Origin: Marinisporobacter balticus
Lineage (GTDB): Bacteria; Bacillota; Clostridia; Peptostreptococcales; Thermotaleaceae
Reading direction: 5' to 3'
Length of the DNA stretch: 64,000 bases
Assembly: GCF_004345705.1 (NCBI RefSeq)
Contig: NZ_SLWV01000011.1
Span: 1 to 64,000, forward strand
A model generated the notes under the pieces. That model did not search any database and was not told the DNA's origin. It was given only the letters and a program-made list of their open reading frames with translations. Position numbers and translations under genes: made by a program. Of this stretch, positions 16,353-24,791 are shown piece after piece. Every line of letters begins with the position of its first letter. Within the stretch, counting starts at the first letter, position 1.

Positions 16353-16713
16353 GATTGTAACATAATTCTATCATGTTGTATAGATGAAGATAATCGGTTT
16401 TAGGAAATAGTTTACAGTAATAGATCTTTTAAAGGAGAATAGATGATTTTGTGATAGAAGTCATACTCGTTTTAGAAAATGTGGAAAATTATACAATTGT
16501 AGGGAATCTCAAATTATATATTACATTTTTTGATTAAGAAACAGTTGGTTTCCATAGAGAACATGTACTATAATAATATTAATAAAGGTTATTAGTATTT
16601 TTTTTTGAAATTATCATTGACAAGTTTTGATAATGTTTGCTAAATTTTAATAGGGACTTTTATTTTTATACAAAAAAAGAAATAGATGGTTGACTAAAGA
16701 GGGGGCTAGGGCC
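16353..16713. other. Intergenic region between padR and DedA gene
   Basis: No gene recognised. A candidate rightward promoter, TTGGTT then 18 bases then TATAAT (about 16545-16574), could drive the DedA gene. Confidence 0.35.
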
Positions 16714-17313
16714 TTGGTCCAAGATAAAATATTACAGTTAATTGAAATTTATGGATATATAGGGATGTTTTTTGCTTTAGTATTTGGCATTGTGGGTTTA
16801 CCCATACCAGATGAAATATTATTAGTTTTTGCAGGTTTTTTAGTCTCGCAAGGAAAACTAGATTATTTTTTGTTGATCATAGTTTCCTTTATAGGCAGTG
16901 TTATTGGTATATCCACTAGTTTTTTTATTGGGTATTGCTTGGGATGGCCATTTCTAGAGAAATATGGAAAATACTTCCACATAAAGCAAAAATCCTTTAG
17001 TAAGGTTGAAAAATGGTATAAGCGATATGGAAAATATGCGATTATCATAGGCTATTTTATTCCAGGTGTACGGCAGTTAAATGCTTATTATGCAGGGATT
17101 ACTAAAAAGTCTTATAAACAGTTTTCGATTTATGCATATTTTGGGGGGTTTATTTGGGTTACGACGTTTATTACAATGGGTATCGTTGTAGGAAAAAGAT
17201 GGTGTGTTTGGTCTCGCAATTTCCATAAATTCACTTTGTTTATGTTTTTAAGTCTTTGTATTGGACTTTCTATATATTATGTTGTTAGAAAAATTAAAAA
17301 GCGTTTTATTTAA
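16714..17313 (+). CDS. DedA family membrane protein
   Basis: About 199 residues, five or six membrane helices, with DedA signatures: GLPIPDEILLVFAGFLVSQG in the first re-entrant region and the FIPGVRQLNAYYAGI motif with the conserved arginine. DedA proteins act in lipid carrier recycling and proton-linked membrane homeostasis; some flip undecaprenyl phosphate. TTG at 16714 is chosen as start because GAGGGGG lies eight bases upstream; an in-frame TTG at 16690 has only a weak site. Single-gene unit. Confidence 0.85.
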   Translation: MVQDKILQLIEIYGYIGMFFALVFGIVGLPIPDEILLVFAGFLVSQGKLDYFLLIIVSFIGSVIGISTSFFIGYCLGWPFLEKYGKYFHIKQKSFSKVEKWYKRYGKYAIIIGYFIPGVRQLNAYYAGITKKSYKQFSIYAYFGGFIWVTTFITMGIVVGKRWCVWSRNFHKFTLFMFLSLCIGLSIYYVVRKIKKRFI

Positions 17314-17520
17314 TGAAACACAACTGGTTATTTAGGCATCCTGTTACATACTGGCGTAATACAGACATAGAGAACATCAGTATGAAGATGGATTGAATTT
17401 TATCTCTAATTTTGGAAATCTATATAGATTTGCTAGTGGGATCGTTAATACTAAAGTAGTAAATCTATATAAAAAAACGATAAAAAATTTTTAGAAAAGG
17501 ATTGAATAATGGATGCAAAA

Positions 17521-17538
17521 GTGTTAATATATTAACAT
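17521..17538. promoter_or_regulatory. Rex-like operator 1
   Basis: GTGTTAATATATTAACAT matches the Rex consensus TTGTTAANNNNTTAACAA at 12 of 14 fixed positions and is a perfect 16-base palindrome inside. It lies 320 bases before an NADH-linked aldehyde dehydrogenase. Confidence 0.55.
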
Positions 17539-17603
17539 GCTTATGGCAAAATATGTTTCTAGCATGAGATGATATAAGATAGCATATTATTTTTTAGTGT
17601 ATA

Positions 17604-17621
17604 TAGTTAATTTATTAACGG
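17604..17621. promoter_or_regulatory. Rex-like operator 2
   Basis: TAGTTAATTTATTAACGG matches the Rex consensus at 11 of 14 fixed positions; the GTTAA-N4-TTAAC core is intact. Confidence 0.45.
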
Positions 17622-17803
17622 TTAAATTTATCTATTACAATAAAAGAAGCAAGAATATGCACTTGTTTTTTTCGCAATAGGAAGGTAATGAATGAGAGGT
17701 AAACTGTATTTTTGTATACAAATGTGAAAATATACGATATTGCAAAATGAAGTAGTAAGATAAGAATAAGTATACGGTAGATCGTATTATTCTGAAAAAA
17801 GAA

Positions 17804-17821
17804 ATGTTAGTTAATTAACAA
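17804..17821. promoter_or_regulatory. Rex-like operator 3, near the start codon
   Basis: ATGTTAGTTAATTAACAA matches the Rex consensus at 12 of 14 fixed positions. It lies 39 bases before the ATG, where a bound repressor would block transcription or elongation. Confidence 0.55.
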
Positions 17822-17859
17822 ACAAATATATTTACATAATTTAAAAGGGGGCCATAACA

Positions 17860-19224
17860 ATGACACATAAAGCGTATATTGTAGATTTAATGGAAAAAGC
17901 AAGAATTGCACAGAAGGAATTTGAAAACTATACACAAGAACAAGTGGATGCAGTTGTAAAAATTATTGCAAAAGTTGTTTATGACAATGCTGAAGAATTA
18001 GCAAAAATGGCTGTTGAAGAAACAAGAATGGGTGTATATGAAGATAAAGTTGGAAAAAACAAAGGAAAATCAAAAGTTATTTGGAACAACTTGAAAGATA
18101 AAAAAACGGTTGGTATTATTGACAGAGATGAAGAAAAAGGACTTATGTATGTAGCAAAACCAATAGGTGTAATAGGAGCTGTTACACCAACAACAAACCC
18201 AATTGTTACACCAATGTGTAATGCAATGTTCGCTGTAAAGGGAAGAAATTCAATTATTGTTGCACCACATCCAAGATCAGAAATGTGTAGTAGACGTACT
18301 GTAGAGTTAATCAATAAAGAACTTGAGAAATTAAATGCACCAAAAAACTTAATTCAAATTATTCATGACTCTTCAATTGAGCGTACAAATGAATTGATGA
18401 AAATGGCAGATGTAGTACTTGCAACTGGTGGTATGGGAGTTGTAAAAGCTGCCTACTCAAGTGGAAAACCTTCTTTTGGAGTAGGGGCAGGAAATGTTCA
18501 AGTTATATTGGATAGAGACGTAGACTATATGGATGCTACAGCAAAAATAATTGCTGGGAGAAAATTTGATAATGGTATCATCTGTTCAGGAGAACAAACA
18601 ATTATTGCACCAACAGATAAATACGACGAAGTAATTAAAGCGATGGAAGCAAATGGTGCGTACTATATTAAAGATCAAGAAGTCGTTGATAAATTTAGAA
18701 AAACAATCTTTAATAAAACTGGAATGATCGATAAGGATGTAGTAGGGCAATCTGTACAAACAGTAGCAAAATTAGCTGGTGTTGAAGTTCCTCAAGATAC
18801 AAAAGTAATCTTATTACAAACCAATGGAATCGGAAAAGAAGATATCCTGTGTAAAGAAAAAATGTGTCCTGTAATGGCAGCATTTAAATATGATACTTTT
18901 GATGAAGCACTTAAAATTGCACAAACAAACCTAGATTTAGAAGGAAGAGGACATACAACTGCTATTCACTCTAATACAGCAGAGCATATTGAAAAAGCGG
19001 GTGTATACTTAACAGTAAGTAGATTGGTTGTAAATGCACCATCATCAACAACTGCAGGTGGATCACTTACAAATGGTTTTGCACCAACGACTACACTCGG
19101 ATGTGGAACTTGGGGAAATAATGTAATTTCTGAAAACCTTGATTACAAACATTTAATCAATGTATCAAGAATAGGAATGGTTGTTGATAAGAAAGTTCCA
19201 ACAGACGAAGAAATTTGGGCATAA
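17860..19224 (+). CDS. CoA-acylating aldehyde dehydrogenase
   Basis: A 454-residue enzyme that interconverts an acyl-CoA and its aldehyde with NAD(P)H. The family marks are GVIGAVTPTTNPIVTP, the nucleotide-binding loop ATGGMGVVKAAYSSGKPSFGVGAGN and the catalytic Cys242 in NGIICSGEQTII. It lacks an alcohol dehydrogenase domain, so it is not an AdhE. Closest named groups are the succinate semialdehyde (SucD-like) and acetaldehyde (EutE/MhpF-independent) dehydrogenases; the exact acyl group cannot be chosen from sequence. GGGGGCC precedes the ATG. Three Rex-like sites upstream suggest repression when NAD+ is plentiful and induction when NADH builds up, as for other fermentative dehydrogenases. 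Confidence 0.88.
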   Translation: MTHKAYIVDLMEKARIAQKEFENYTQEQVDAVVKIIAKVVYDNAEELAKMAVEETRMGVYEDKVGKNKGKSKVIWNNLKDKKTVGIIDRDEEKGLMYVAKPIGVIGAVTPTTNPIVTPMCNAMFAVKGRNSIIVAPHPRSEMCSRRTVELINKELEKLNAPKNLIQIIHDSSIERTNELMKMADVVLATGGMGVVKAAYSSGKPSFGVGAGNVQVILDRDVDYMDATAKIIAGRKFDNGIICSGEQTIIAPTDKYDEVIKAMEANGAYYIKDQEVVDKFRKTIFNKTGMIDKDVVGQSVQTVAKLAGVEVPQDTKVILLQTNGIGKEDILCKEKMCPVMAAFKYDTFDEALKIAQTNLDLEGRGHTTAIHSNTAEHIEKAGVYLTVSRLVVNAPSSTTAGGSLTNGFAPTTTLGCGTWGNNVISENLDYKHLINVSRIGMVVDKKVPTDEEIWA

Positions 19225-19257
19225 AAAAATGGTATCCTTAGGGATACCATTTTTTTA
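19225..19257 (+). terminator. Bidirectional terminator
   Basis: AAAATGGTATCC / GGATACCATTTT with a TTAG loop, A run on the left and T run on the right. Serves both the aldehyde dehydrogenase and the converging lrgAB unit. Confidence 0.92.
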
Positions 19258-19265
19258 TAGGTTCA

Positions 19266-19952
19266 TCAAAGAAGTAAATGAACAAATAAAGGAGCAAATA
19301 AAACGGTGATGAAACCTGTTAGTGCAATGGATAAACTACTCATAGCACCTTCTGTTTCTCCCATTTCTAAAGCTTTTGATGTGCCAACAGCATGAGATGC
19401 TGTTCCTATGGCAATACCCTTTGCTACCTTGTGATGAATTTTAAAAGTTTTGCATACAAAAGGGGCAATGATTGCGCCTAGGATTCCTGTTATGATAATA
19501 CAGATTACTGTAATGGGGGGTATTCCGCCAACACTTTCAGATACAGCAATACCTATAGGTGTTGTGATAGATTTAGGGATTAAAGAGCGTAGGAGACTAT
19601 CTGTTAATCGAAAAATTTTTGATAATAGAAAAACAACAGTGATAGAAGTAATCACACCAGTAATAATGCCAATAGAAATAGCTTTTGCATGGTTTTTTAG
19701 TTGTGGGAGTTGTTTATACATTGGGATCGCTAAAACAACCGTAGCAGGACCCAAAAAGAAAGAAATTATTTTTCCACCTTTATCATAAGTCTCTAAAGGG
19801 ATATCAAAGTGTAATAGAATAAAAACGATGATAAAAATACTTATTAATATAGGATTAAAAACGGAAAGCTTTGTTTTTTTATAAATAAACAATCCAAAAT
19901 TAAAGGCAAGTAAAGAGATGATGATTCCAAATAAAGCATTATCTAATAACAT
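19266..19952 (-). CDS. lrgB: LrgB/CidB family membrane protein
   Basis: A 228-residue membrane protein with about six spans. The LrgB hallmarks are present: SLIPKSITTPIGIAVSESVGG and the GIAIGTASHAVGTSKALEMGETEGAMSSLSI stretch near the C-terminus. LrgB works with LrgA; the pair is linked to autolysis control in staphylococci and to pyruvate or glycolate transport in other Firmicutes. Five bases separate it from lrgA, so they form an operon. No LytS/LytR regulators are present in the window. Confidence 0.9.
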   Translation of the reverse strand: MLLDNALFGIIISLLAFNFGLFIYKKTKLSVFNPILISIFIIVFILLHFDIPLETYDKGGKIISFFLGPATVVLAIPMYKQLPQLKNHAKAISIGIITGVITSITVVFLLSKIFRLTDSLLRSLIPKSITTPIGIAVSESVGGIPPITVICIIITGILGAIIAPFVCKTFKIHHKVAKGIAIGTASHAVGTSKALEMGETEGAMSSLSIALTGFITVLFAPLFVHLLL

Positions 19953-19957
19953 ATATT

Positions 19958-20299
19958 TTACTCCTTTATAAATTTTTGTACAACGTATCCGGTTACTCCC
20001 ATAACAATAATAGTACTTAAGAGAATAATAATAGAAAGAGATAACCAGTTTGCTTTTAATAGATCAAGAGAAGCGATCAAACCTACACCAGCAGGGATGA
20101 AGAAAAAAGCTAGATGCTTTAAAAGAAAATTCCCACAGTATTCAACCCAACTTAGTTTAATGACTTTAAAGAATAACAAAGAGAAAAGAATAAACATGCC
20201 CAAAATACTTCCCGGGATAGGGAGAGAAGAGACTTTGCTTAACCATTCTCCTAGCTGCCAGATACATACAATGATGATAAATTGTCCGAATAATTTCAT
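19958..20299 (-). CDS. lrgA: LrgA/CidA family holin-like membrane protein
   Basis: A 113-residue protein with four membrane spans and the CidA/LrgA motif LPIPGSILGMFILFSLLFFKVIKL and FFIPAGVGLI. The start at 20299 follows GAGGTG by five bases; the longer open frame upstream has no ribosome site. It is the first gene of the lrgAB operon. Partner of LrgB in the membrane. Confidence 0.9.
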   Translation of the reverse strand: MKLFGQFIIIVCIWQLGEWLSKVSSLPIPGSILGMFILFSLLFFKVIKLSWVEYCGNFLLKHLAFFFIPAGVGLIASLDLLKANWLSLSIIILLSTIIVMGVTGYVVQKFIKE

Positions 20300-20556
20300 G
20301 ATACACCTCGATCCATTTAATGAATTAAAATAAAATATTCTATACAAACAGAACAAACATTATAAAACATACAAATATTATTATATAATGCAAAAGGATG
20401 CAAATCAATTGTCAAAAAAACGCTAGATTCCTCCAAAAAGTACCATTATATAAGAATATAGTAGAAATAATTTAAAAATCAGCCTGTTGCTAGTAGAATC
20501 ATTGAAAAAGATTTTTGGTCTTTATAAGCAGAAATCATATAAAATATTAGTAAAGT

Positions 20557-20586
20557 AAAAGCAAGTCAAAACAATGACTTACTTTT
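20557..20586 (-). terminator. Terminator of the cysteine hydrolase gene
   Basis: On the minus strand AAAAGTAAGTCA pairs with TGACTTGCTTTT (one G-T), followed by a T-rich stretch. The hairpin starts at the stop codon. The rest of the gap 20300-20556 shows nothing recognisable beyond the AT-rich lrgA promoter region. Confidence 0.75.
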
Positions 20587-21127
20587 ATTTTATTAATTTA
20601 GAAATTGTTTTAAATGCATCTGACTTAGCATGTCTGCATAATTCAAACAAGATGGATTCATAGGTGGTAATAATAGCCCCTTCTTTTTGCATTCTTCCAA
20701 TGGCAATTTGTTTGTCATTTGCTTTCCGTGAAGCAATACAATCCTCTATGATAATAGGTATGTACCCACTATCTATTAAATCAATTACGGTTTGAAGGAC
20801 ACATATATGGGATTCAATTCCAGCGATAATAATCCATTCTTTATTCATATAATCAATCTTTTCTTGAATCATAGATTCATCAAAACAGCTAAATGACATC
20901 TTTTCTAAAGGGGTATATTGTTCGAGTACTTGGGTTATTTCATTTACTGTAGGGCCTAGTCCTTTTGTATATTGTTCAGAGACTAAAATTGGAATATCTA
21001 GTGCGTTTAAGCCTTTAATAAGAATTTTTAAATTGTCCAGTAATACATTGCTTTTTTCCATATGTGGAAGGAGGCGTTCTTGCATATCGATAATTATTGC
21101 CACGGTATTTTCTTTTAATATTCTCAT
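20585..21127 (-). CDS. Isochorismatase-family cysteine hydrolase
   Basis: A 180-residue hydrolase with the expected triad: Asp in IIIDMQERLLP, Lys in LEKMSFSCF and Cys in GIESHICVLQT. A cis-peptide typical of the family (GIESHI) is also present. Members hydrolyse nicotinamide, isochorismate, oxamate, ureido groups and similar amides, and the substrate is not given by sequence. The ATG at 21127 is preferred because AAGGAG lies eight bases upstream; a GTG three codons earlier overlaps it. Single-gene unit with its own terminator. Confidence 0.85.
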   Translation of the reverse strand: MRILKENTVAIIIDMQERLLPHMEKSNVLLDNLKILIKGLNALDIPILVSEQYTKGLGPTVNEITQVLEQYTPLEKMSFSCFDESMIQEKIDYMNKEWIIIAGIESHICVLQTVIDLIDSGYIPIIIEDCIASRKANDKQIAIGRMQKEGAIITTYESILFELCRHAKSDAFKTISKLIK

Positions 21128-21366
21128 ATGAAACACTCCTTTTTAAGTTTGATGTTTATATTCTCCATTGAAAATTTTTTTCCTCCCAAATAATACTTTT
21201 TTTCGTATATTTTTACATAGATATCTAAAATCATACAAAAATAAATTAAAAGGCAATTTCATAAATAAAATATAGATTTGTAAATGGCTTGGTAAGATTA
21301 GAAAAAGAAGGTTTGTGGTATAATGAAAACATGAAAAATATGGATAAAATAATGGGAGGTATTAAT

Positions 21367-21559
21367 TTGTATATTGAAAAATTTAAAAAGATGATTACAG
21401 AAAGTAACAATATTATATTTTTGGAGGGGTAGGAACATCTACAGAAAGCAATATACTAGATTTTAGAACATCAGATACATTGGTACGACACCTTATGATA
21501 GCGCTGCTAATTTGGTGATTTAGGATAGTATAGGGGAAGTTTTAAATGGTGTGATATAA
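21367..21559 (+). pseudogene. Sirtuin (NAD-dependent deacetylase) gene remnant
   Basis: The left part reads YIEKFKKMITESNNIIF, then, after restoring one lost T in the run at 21418-21422, FGGVGTSTESNILDFR, the NAD-binding start of CobB/Sir2 proteins. The right part (21485-21559) reads TTPYDSAANLVI, stop, DSIGEVLNGVI, stop, which matches the C-terminal end of the same family. About 190 central residues are gone. So there is one frameshift, one premature stop and a large in-gene deletion. The ribosome site GGGAGG and TTG start remain. Confidence 0.85.
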
Positions 21560-21613
21560 ATTTAAATGTATAAGGGTAGCTTTTAAAGAATGATTGAACA
21601 AAGGGGGAGAAAG

Positions 21614-23245
21614 ATGGGGAAATTATTTGATAAATTATTTATGAACGGAAATTTTTTTACACCTTACCAAGAACCAAAAATTGACTTTGTCGGGGTGAAA
21701 GGAGGAAAGATTGTTAAATATGGGGGGAAAGATGAACTTAAACCCTACGACGATGCAGCGGAAATTATAGATCTTAAAGGAAAGTATGTGTATCCAGGTT
21801 TTACAGATGCACATATGCATTTAATGGTGTATAGTCAAAAGAATCTGTATGAAGTGGCATTAAATGATATAACATCCAAAGAAGCAATGATGAAAAAAGT
21901 AAAAGAATTTATACATGAAAAAAACATAGAATCAGGAGAATGGATAATTGGTTCAGGTTGGAATCAAGATAAATTTGATGATACAGAATTGCCCGATAGA
22001 TATTTACTAGATGAAATTTCAAAAGAGCATCCTATCTGTTTTACGAGAGCTTGCTATCATATTTGTGCAGTAAATAGTAAAGCACTTCAATTAGCAGATA
22101 TTGATGAAAATACAGTTTCCAAAAATGGTGGAAGAATTGATAAAGATACAAAAGGGTTCCCTACAGGAATACTTAGGGAAAATGCAATGGAGTTGGTTAC
22201 GAAAGTTATTCATGGAATCAAGGATAAAGAGAGGATGAAAGAACTCATTATAAAAGGATGTGAAGATTTAGCCAAACTAGGAGTTACTACAGTACATACG
22301 GACGATTTTCCATTTGTTGAGGATAAGGAAGTTTTATGGGAGGTACTAAAAGAGTTAGCAATAAAAGATGCGTTACCAATAAGAGTTGTACTGCAATTGA
22401 GAGCTACAGAGGTTGAAGATATCTATAGATATAAAAAAATGGGTATGCAATCTTGGGAACGGATCAATAATTTGGTTGTTGGACCCATTAAAATTATTGC
22501 GGATGGATCTCTTGGTGCAATGACTGCGGCTTTAGATAAGCCTTATGAAGGAGATATAGAGAACTTTGGGTTAATGCTTATGCACGAAAAAGAATTAGAC
22601 CAATTGATCTATGAAAGTTTTAAACATAACTTTGATATAGGAATCCATGCTATAGGAGATAGAACTATGCGGGTTATTTTAGAAATTTATGAAAAATATC
22701 AACATGTTTATAAGAAAAAAGGATTTAGACCTTCTATTATTCACTGTCAAATAGGAAGCAAAGAAATACTGGATCAATTTAAAAAACTGAGTATAATCGC
22801 AAATATTCAGCCAATCTTTCTAAATACAGATTGGAAGATAGCCGAAAATAGAGTGGGGAAAGAAAGACTAACATACAGCTATTGTTGGAGAAAATATATA
22901 GATATGGGTATTTTATGTGTGGGTAGCTCAGATGCACCTATAGAAAGTTTTAATCCTCTTTATGGCATTTATACAGCAGTTACTAGAAAAGATTTAGATG
23001 GATTTCCGGAGGGCGGGTGGATGCCAGAAGAAAATTTAAATATTAAGGAAGCGATCCATATGTTTACGATAAATGGGTCATATCTTTCACATGAAGAAGA
23101 TATAAAAGGAAGCATTGAAATAGGAAAGTATGCAGATTTTGTAGTTTTATCTGATGATTTATGTAAGATAAATAAGGCATATATAAAAGATGTGACTGTG
23201 GAAGAAACCATTGTTGGAGGGGAATATATTTTTAAGTATGCATAG
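21614..23245 (+). CDS. YtcJ-type amidohydrolase
   Basis: A 543-residue metal-dependent amidohydrolase of the YtcJ-like group. Metal and active-site positions are visible as DAHMHLM, the IHAIGDRTM histidine, IIHCQIG and GSSDAPIESF, and the enzyme begins and ends with the small beta domain of the family (YVYPGFTDAH; IKGSIEIGKYADFVVLSDD). Substrates of YtcJ relatives are mostly unknown amides or N-formyl compounds. ATG at 21614 follows GGGGGAG; the longer frame from 21590 starts before that site. Soluble, no signal peptide. Stands alone before a terminator. Confidence 0.85.
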   Translation: MGKLFDKLFMNGNFFTPYQEPKIDFVGVKGGKIVKYGGKDELKPYDDAAEIIDLKGKYVYPGFTDAHMHLMVYSQKNLYEVALNDITSKEAMMKKVKEFIHEKNIESGEWIIGSGWNQDKFDDTELPDRYLLDEISKEHPICFTRACYHICAVNSKALQLADIDENTVSKNGGRIDKDTKGFPTGILRENAMELVTKVIHGIKDKERMKELIIKGCEDLAKLGVTTVHTDDFPFVEDKEVLWEVLKELAIKDALPIRVVLQLRATEVEDIYRYKKMGMQSWERINNLVVGPIKIIADGSLGAMTAALDKPYEGDIENFGLMLMHEKELDQLIYESFKHNFDIGIHAIGDRTMRVILEIYEKYQHVYKKKGFRPSIIHCQIGSKEILDQFKKLSIIANIQPIFLNTDWKIAENRVGKERLTYSYCWRKYIDMGILCVGSSDAPIESFNPLYGIYTAVTRKDLDGFPEGGWMPEENLNIKEAIHMFTINGSYLSHEEDIKGSIEIGKYADFVVLSDDLCKINKAYIKDVTVEETIVGGEYIFKYA

Positions 23246-23300
23246 GATGATCGATCAATGGAAAAAATTGAAAAGAGGTCAGAAGGAAGAACTGGCAGAT

Positions 23301-23330
23301 AAAAAACGCCATTGTACAGTGGCGGTTTTA
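23301..23330 (+). terminator. Terminator after amidohydrolase gene
   Basis: AAAACGCCATTG / CAGTGGCGGTTTT stem (one G-T) with a two-base loop and flanking A and T runs. Confidence 0.85.
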
Positions 23331-23506
23331 CTACAATTTGATTTTAAAGTTTAACCAAACCAAAGGAATAGAAAGAATACAATAAATAAAAATACAGTAT
23401 TATTATGAAATAAGAAAAGGGTATCGGAATTTTTTTGAAGGATTTCGAATATGTTTGTATAATATTATAAATGCATACAAAATTCCTTGGGATTGGAGGA
23501 AACCCT

Positions 23507-23710
23507 ATGTCTAAAGAAAATATAAAGGAACTTACAGAATCAGATAGAACAAAACTGTATTTTTTAGCAAAGAAGCTTGAAGATATTGCTAAAGAAATAG
23601 GAGGAATTAGTGAGGAAGAAAAACAATTTGTTATTGAAAGGGTTTATGGGAAAAATTCAAAAGCGATTGTGAAACTTTGCAATACGATCATAGATCACTT
23701 AGGATGGTAG
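23507..23710 (+). CDS. Small helical protein of unknown function
   Basis: A 67-residue charged protein, predicted mostly alpha-helical, with no cysteine, no membrane span and no family I recognise. ATG at 23507 sits after TTGGAGGAAACCC, a clear ribosome site, so it is likely real; the longer frame from 23471 is not. It is bracketed by terminators at 23301 and 23711 and therefore has its own promoter. Codon use is like that of its neighbours. Confidence 0.65.
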   Translation: MSKENIKELTESDRTKLYFLAKKLEDIAKEIGGISEEEKQFVIERVYGKNSKAIVKLCNTIIDHLGW

Positions 23711-23748
23711 AAAAGTTCATAACCAGAGTGGCGGTTATAAACTTTTTT
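23711..23748 (+). terminator. Terminator
   Basis: AAAAGTTCATAACC pairs with GGTTATAAACTTTT (one mismatch) followed by a T run, right after the stop of the small gene. Confidence 0.85.
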
Positions 23749-23846
23749 AAAATGACTAGCGCTGAAAATATTGATTCACAGATTTTAATACACCGGATCC
23801 AGATATATTGTAAATCCTTTTTGTAATGTATGCATAAGAAGCCTTC

Positions 23847-24566
23847 CTAACATGATTTCATCCATTTTATAAATAAATCTATTGAAATATTCTTTTCTAT
23901 TGAAGTTTTTAAATTTCCCCATTGTATTTTTTCAACATCGATATTTTCTAGTTTGGGTAGGGTTAATGTGGGAATATTTATAAAACTTTCGATAGTTTTT
24001 CTATTGTCAACATGACATAAATCTGAAGGATCATAGCCATTTAAAATAATTCCTTTTACTTCAATTCCTATATATTTAGCAAAATTTACTGTAAGCAGAG
24101 TATGATTGATTGTGCCTAAGCCTGCACGCGCAATGACTACGATAGATAAATTGAAATCTTTTATTAAATCATATAGCATATATTGATCTTTTAATGGAAC
24201 AACAAGACCGCCAGCCCCTTCTACAACAATATAAGGATATTTTTGTTTTAGATACTCGAATTGTTGTTTTATTCGATTAATTTGAATAGGTATATTTTCT
24301 ATTTCTGAAGCCAAATGAGGGGAAACAGGGGTTTGAAACATAAAAGGGGTCATATCTTCTAAGGATTGAGGGATATTTGCAATGGTTTTTACAAAATGGG
24401 TATCCCCTGGAATCAATTTTCCGTTTTTTAAAACAGCGCCACTTAGTACGGGCTTAAAATAGCATGCATTGTAGCCGCTAGAACGAAGAAGATGCATAAG
24501 TCCTGCGCTAACGACTGTTTTTCCTACATCTGTATCTGTTCCAACGATAAAAATTCCTTTAGACAT
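23847..24566 (-). CDS. bioD: Dethiobiotin synthetase
   Basis: A 239-residue ATP-dependent ligase that closes the ureido ring from 7,8-diaminopelargonic acid and CO2, the next-to-last step of biotin synthesis. Visible are the P-loop GTDTDVGKTVVSAGL (residues 8-22), the substrate lysine KPVLSG and the EGAGGLVVPL motif. Ribosome site GAGGTG precedes the ATG. No other biotin gene (bioA, bioB, bioF, bioY) lies in the window, so it is an isolated unit. Confidence 0.93.
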   Translation of the reverse strand: MSKGIFIVGTDTDVGKTVVSAGLMHLLRSSGYNACYFKPVLSGAVLKNGKLIPGDTHFVKTIANIPQSLEDMTPFMFQTPVSPHLASEIENIPIQINRIKQQFEYLKQKYPYIVVEGAGGLVVPLKDQYMLYDLIKDFNLSIVVIARAGLGTINHTLLTVNFAKYIGIEVKGIILNGYDPSDLCHVDNRKTIESFINIPTLTLPKLENIDVEKIQWGNLKTSIEKNISIDLFIKWMKSC

Positions 24567-24743
24567 ATGTACACCTCGAATCTTTAAGTGATATTTAGCA
24601 AATAAAGTGGAAATTACAGATTTTTCAAAGAAAGAGTTTTTTATAGAATAACCTTAAAAAGAATAATTGTCAACTAGATGAATCATAAAGTTAACGATAG
24701 AAAAGAAATAGGGGAAAAATTTTTAGGCGGATTTTATTATGAG

Positions 24744-24784
24744 ATAAAAAAGAGCCATGCCTAAAAGGGCACGAACTCTTTTTA
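24744..24784 (-). terminator. Terminator of the leftward lsr operon
   Basis: On the minus strand a stem formed by AAAGAGTTCGTGCCC and GGGCATGGCTCTTTTTT-like arms, imperfect, ends in a T run just after the lsrB stop. Confidence 0.75.
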
Positions 24785-24791
24785 AAAATGT

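Larger units (their letters stand above)
17314..17859. other. Long regulatory leader of the aldehyde dehydrogenase gene
   Basis: A 546-base gap with no gene recognised. It contains a perfect 16-base palindrome AAATCTATATAGATTT at 17416-17431 with a partial copy at 17460-17470, and three GTTAA/TTAAC sites described separately. Confidence 0.6.

Noticed and set aside
17312..17395. 27-codon frame after the DedA gene
   Set aside because: It has no ribosome site and no recognisable sequence.
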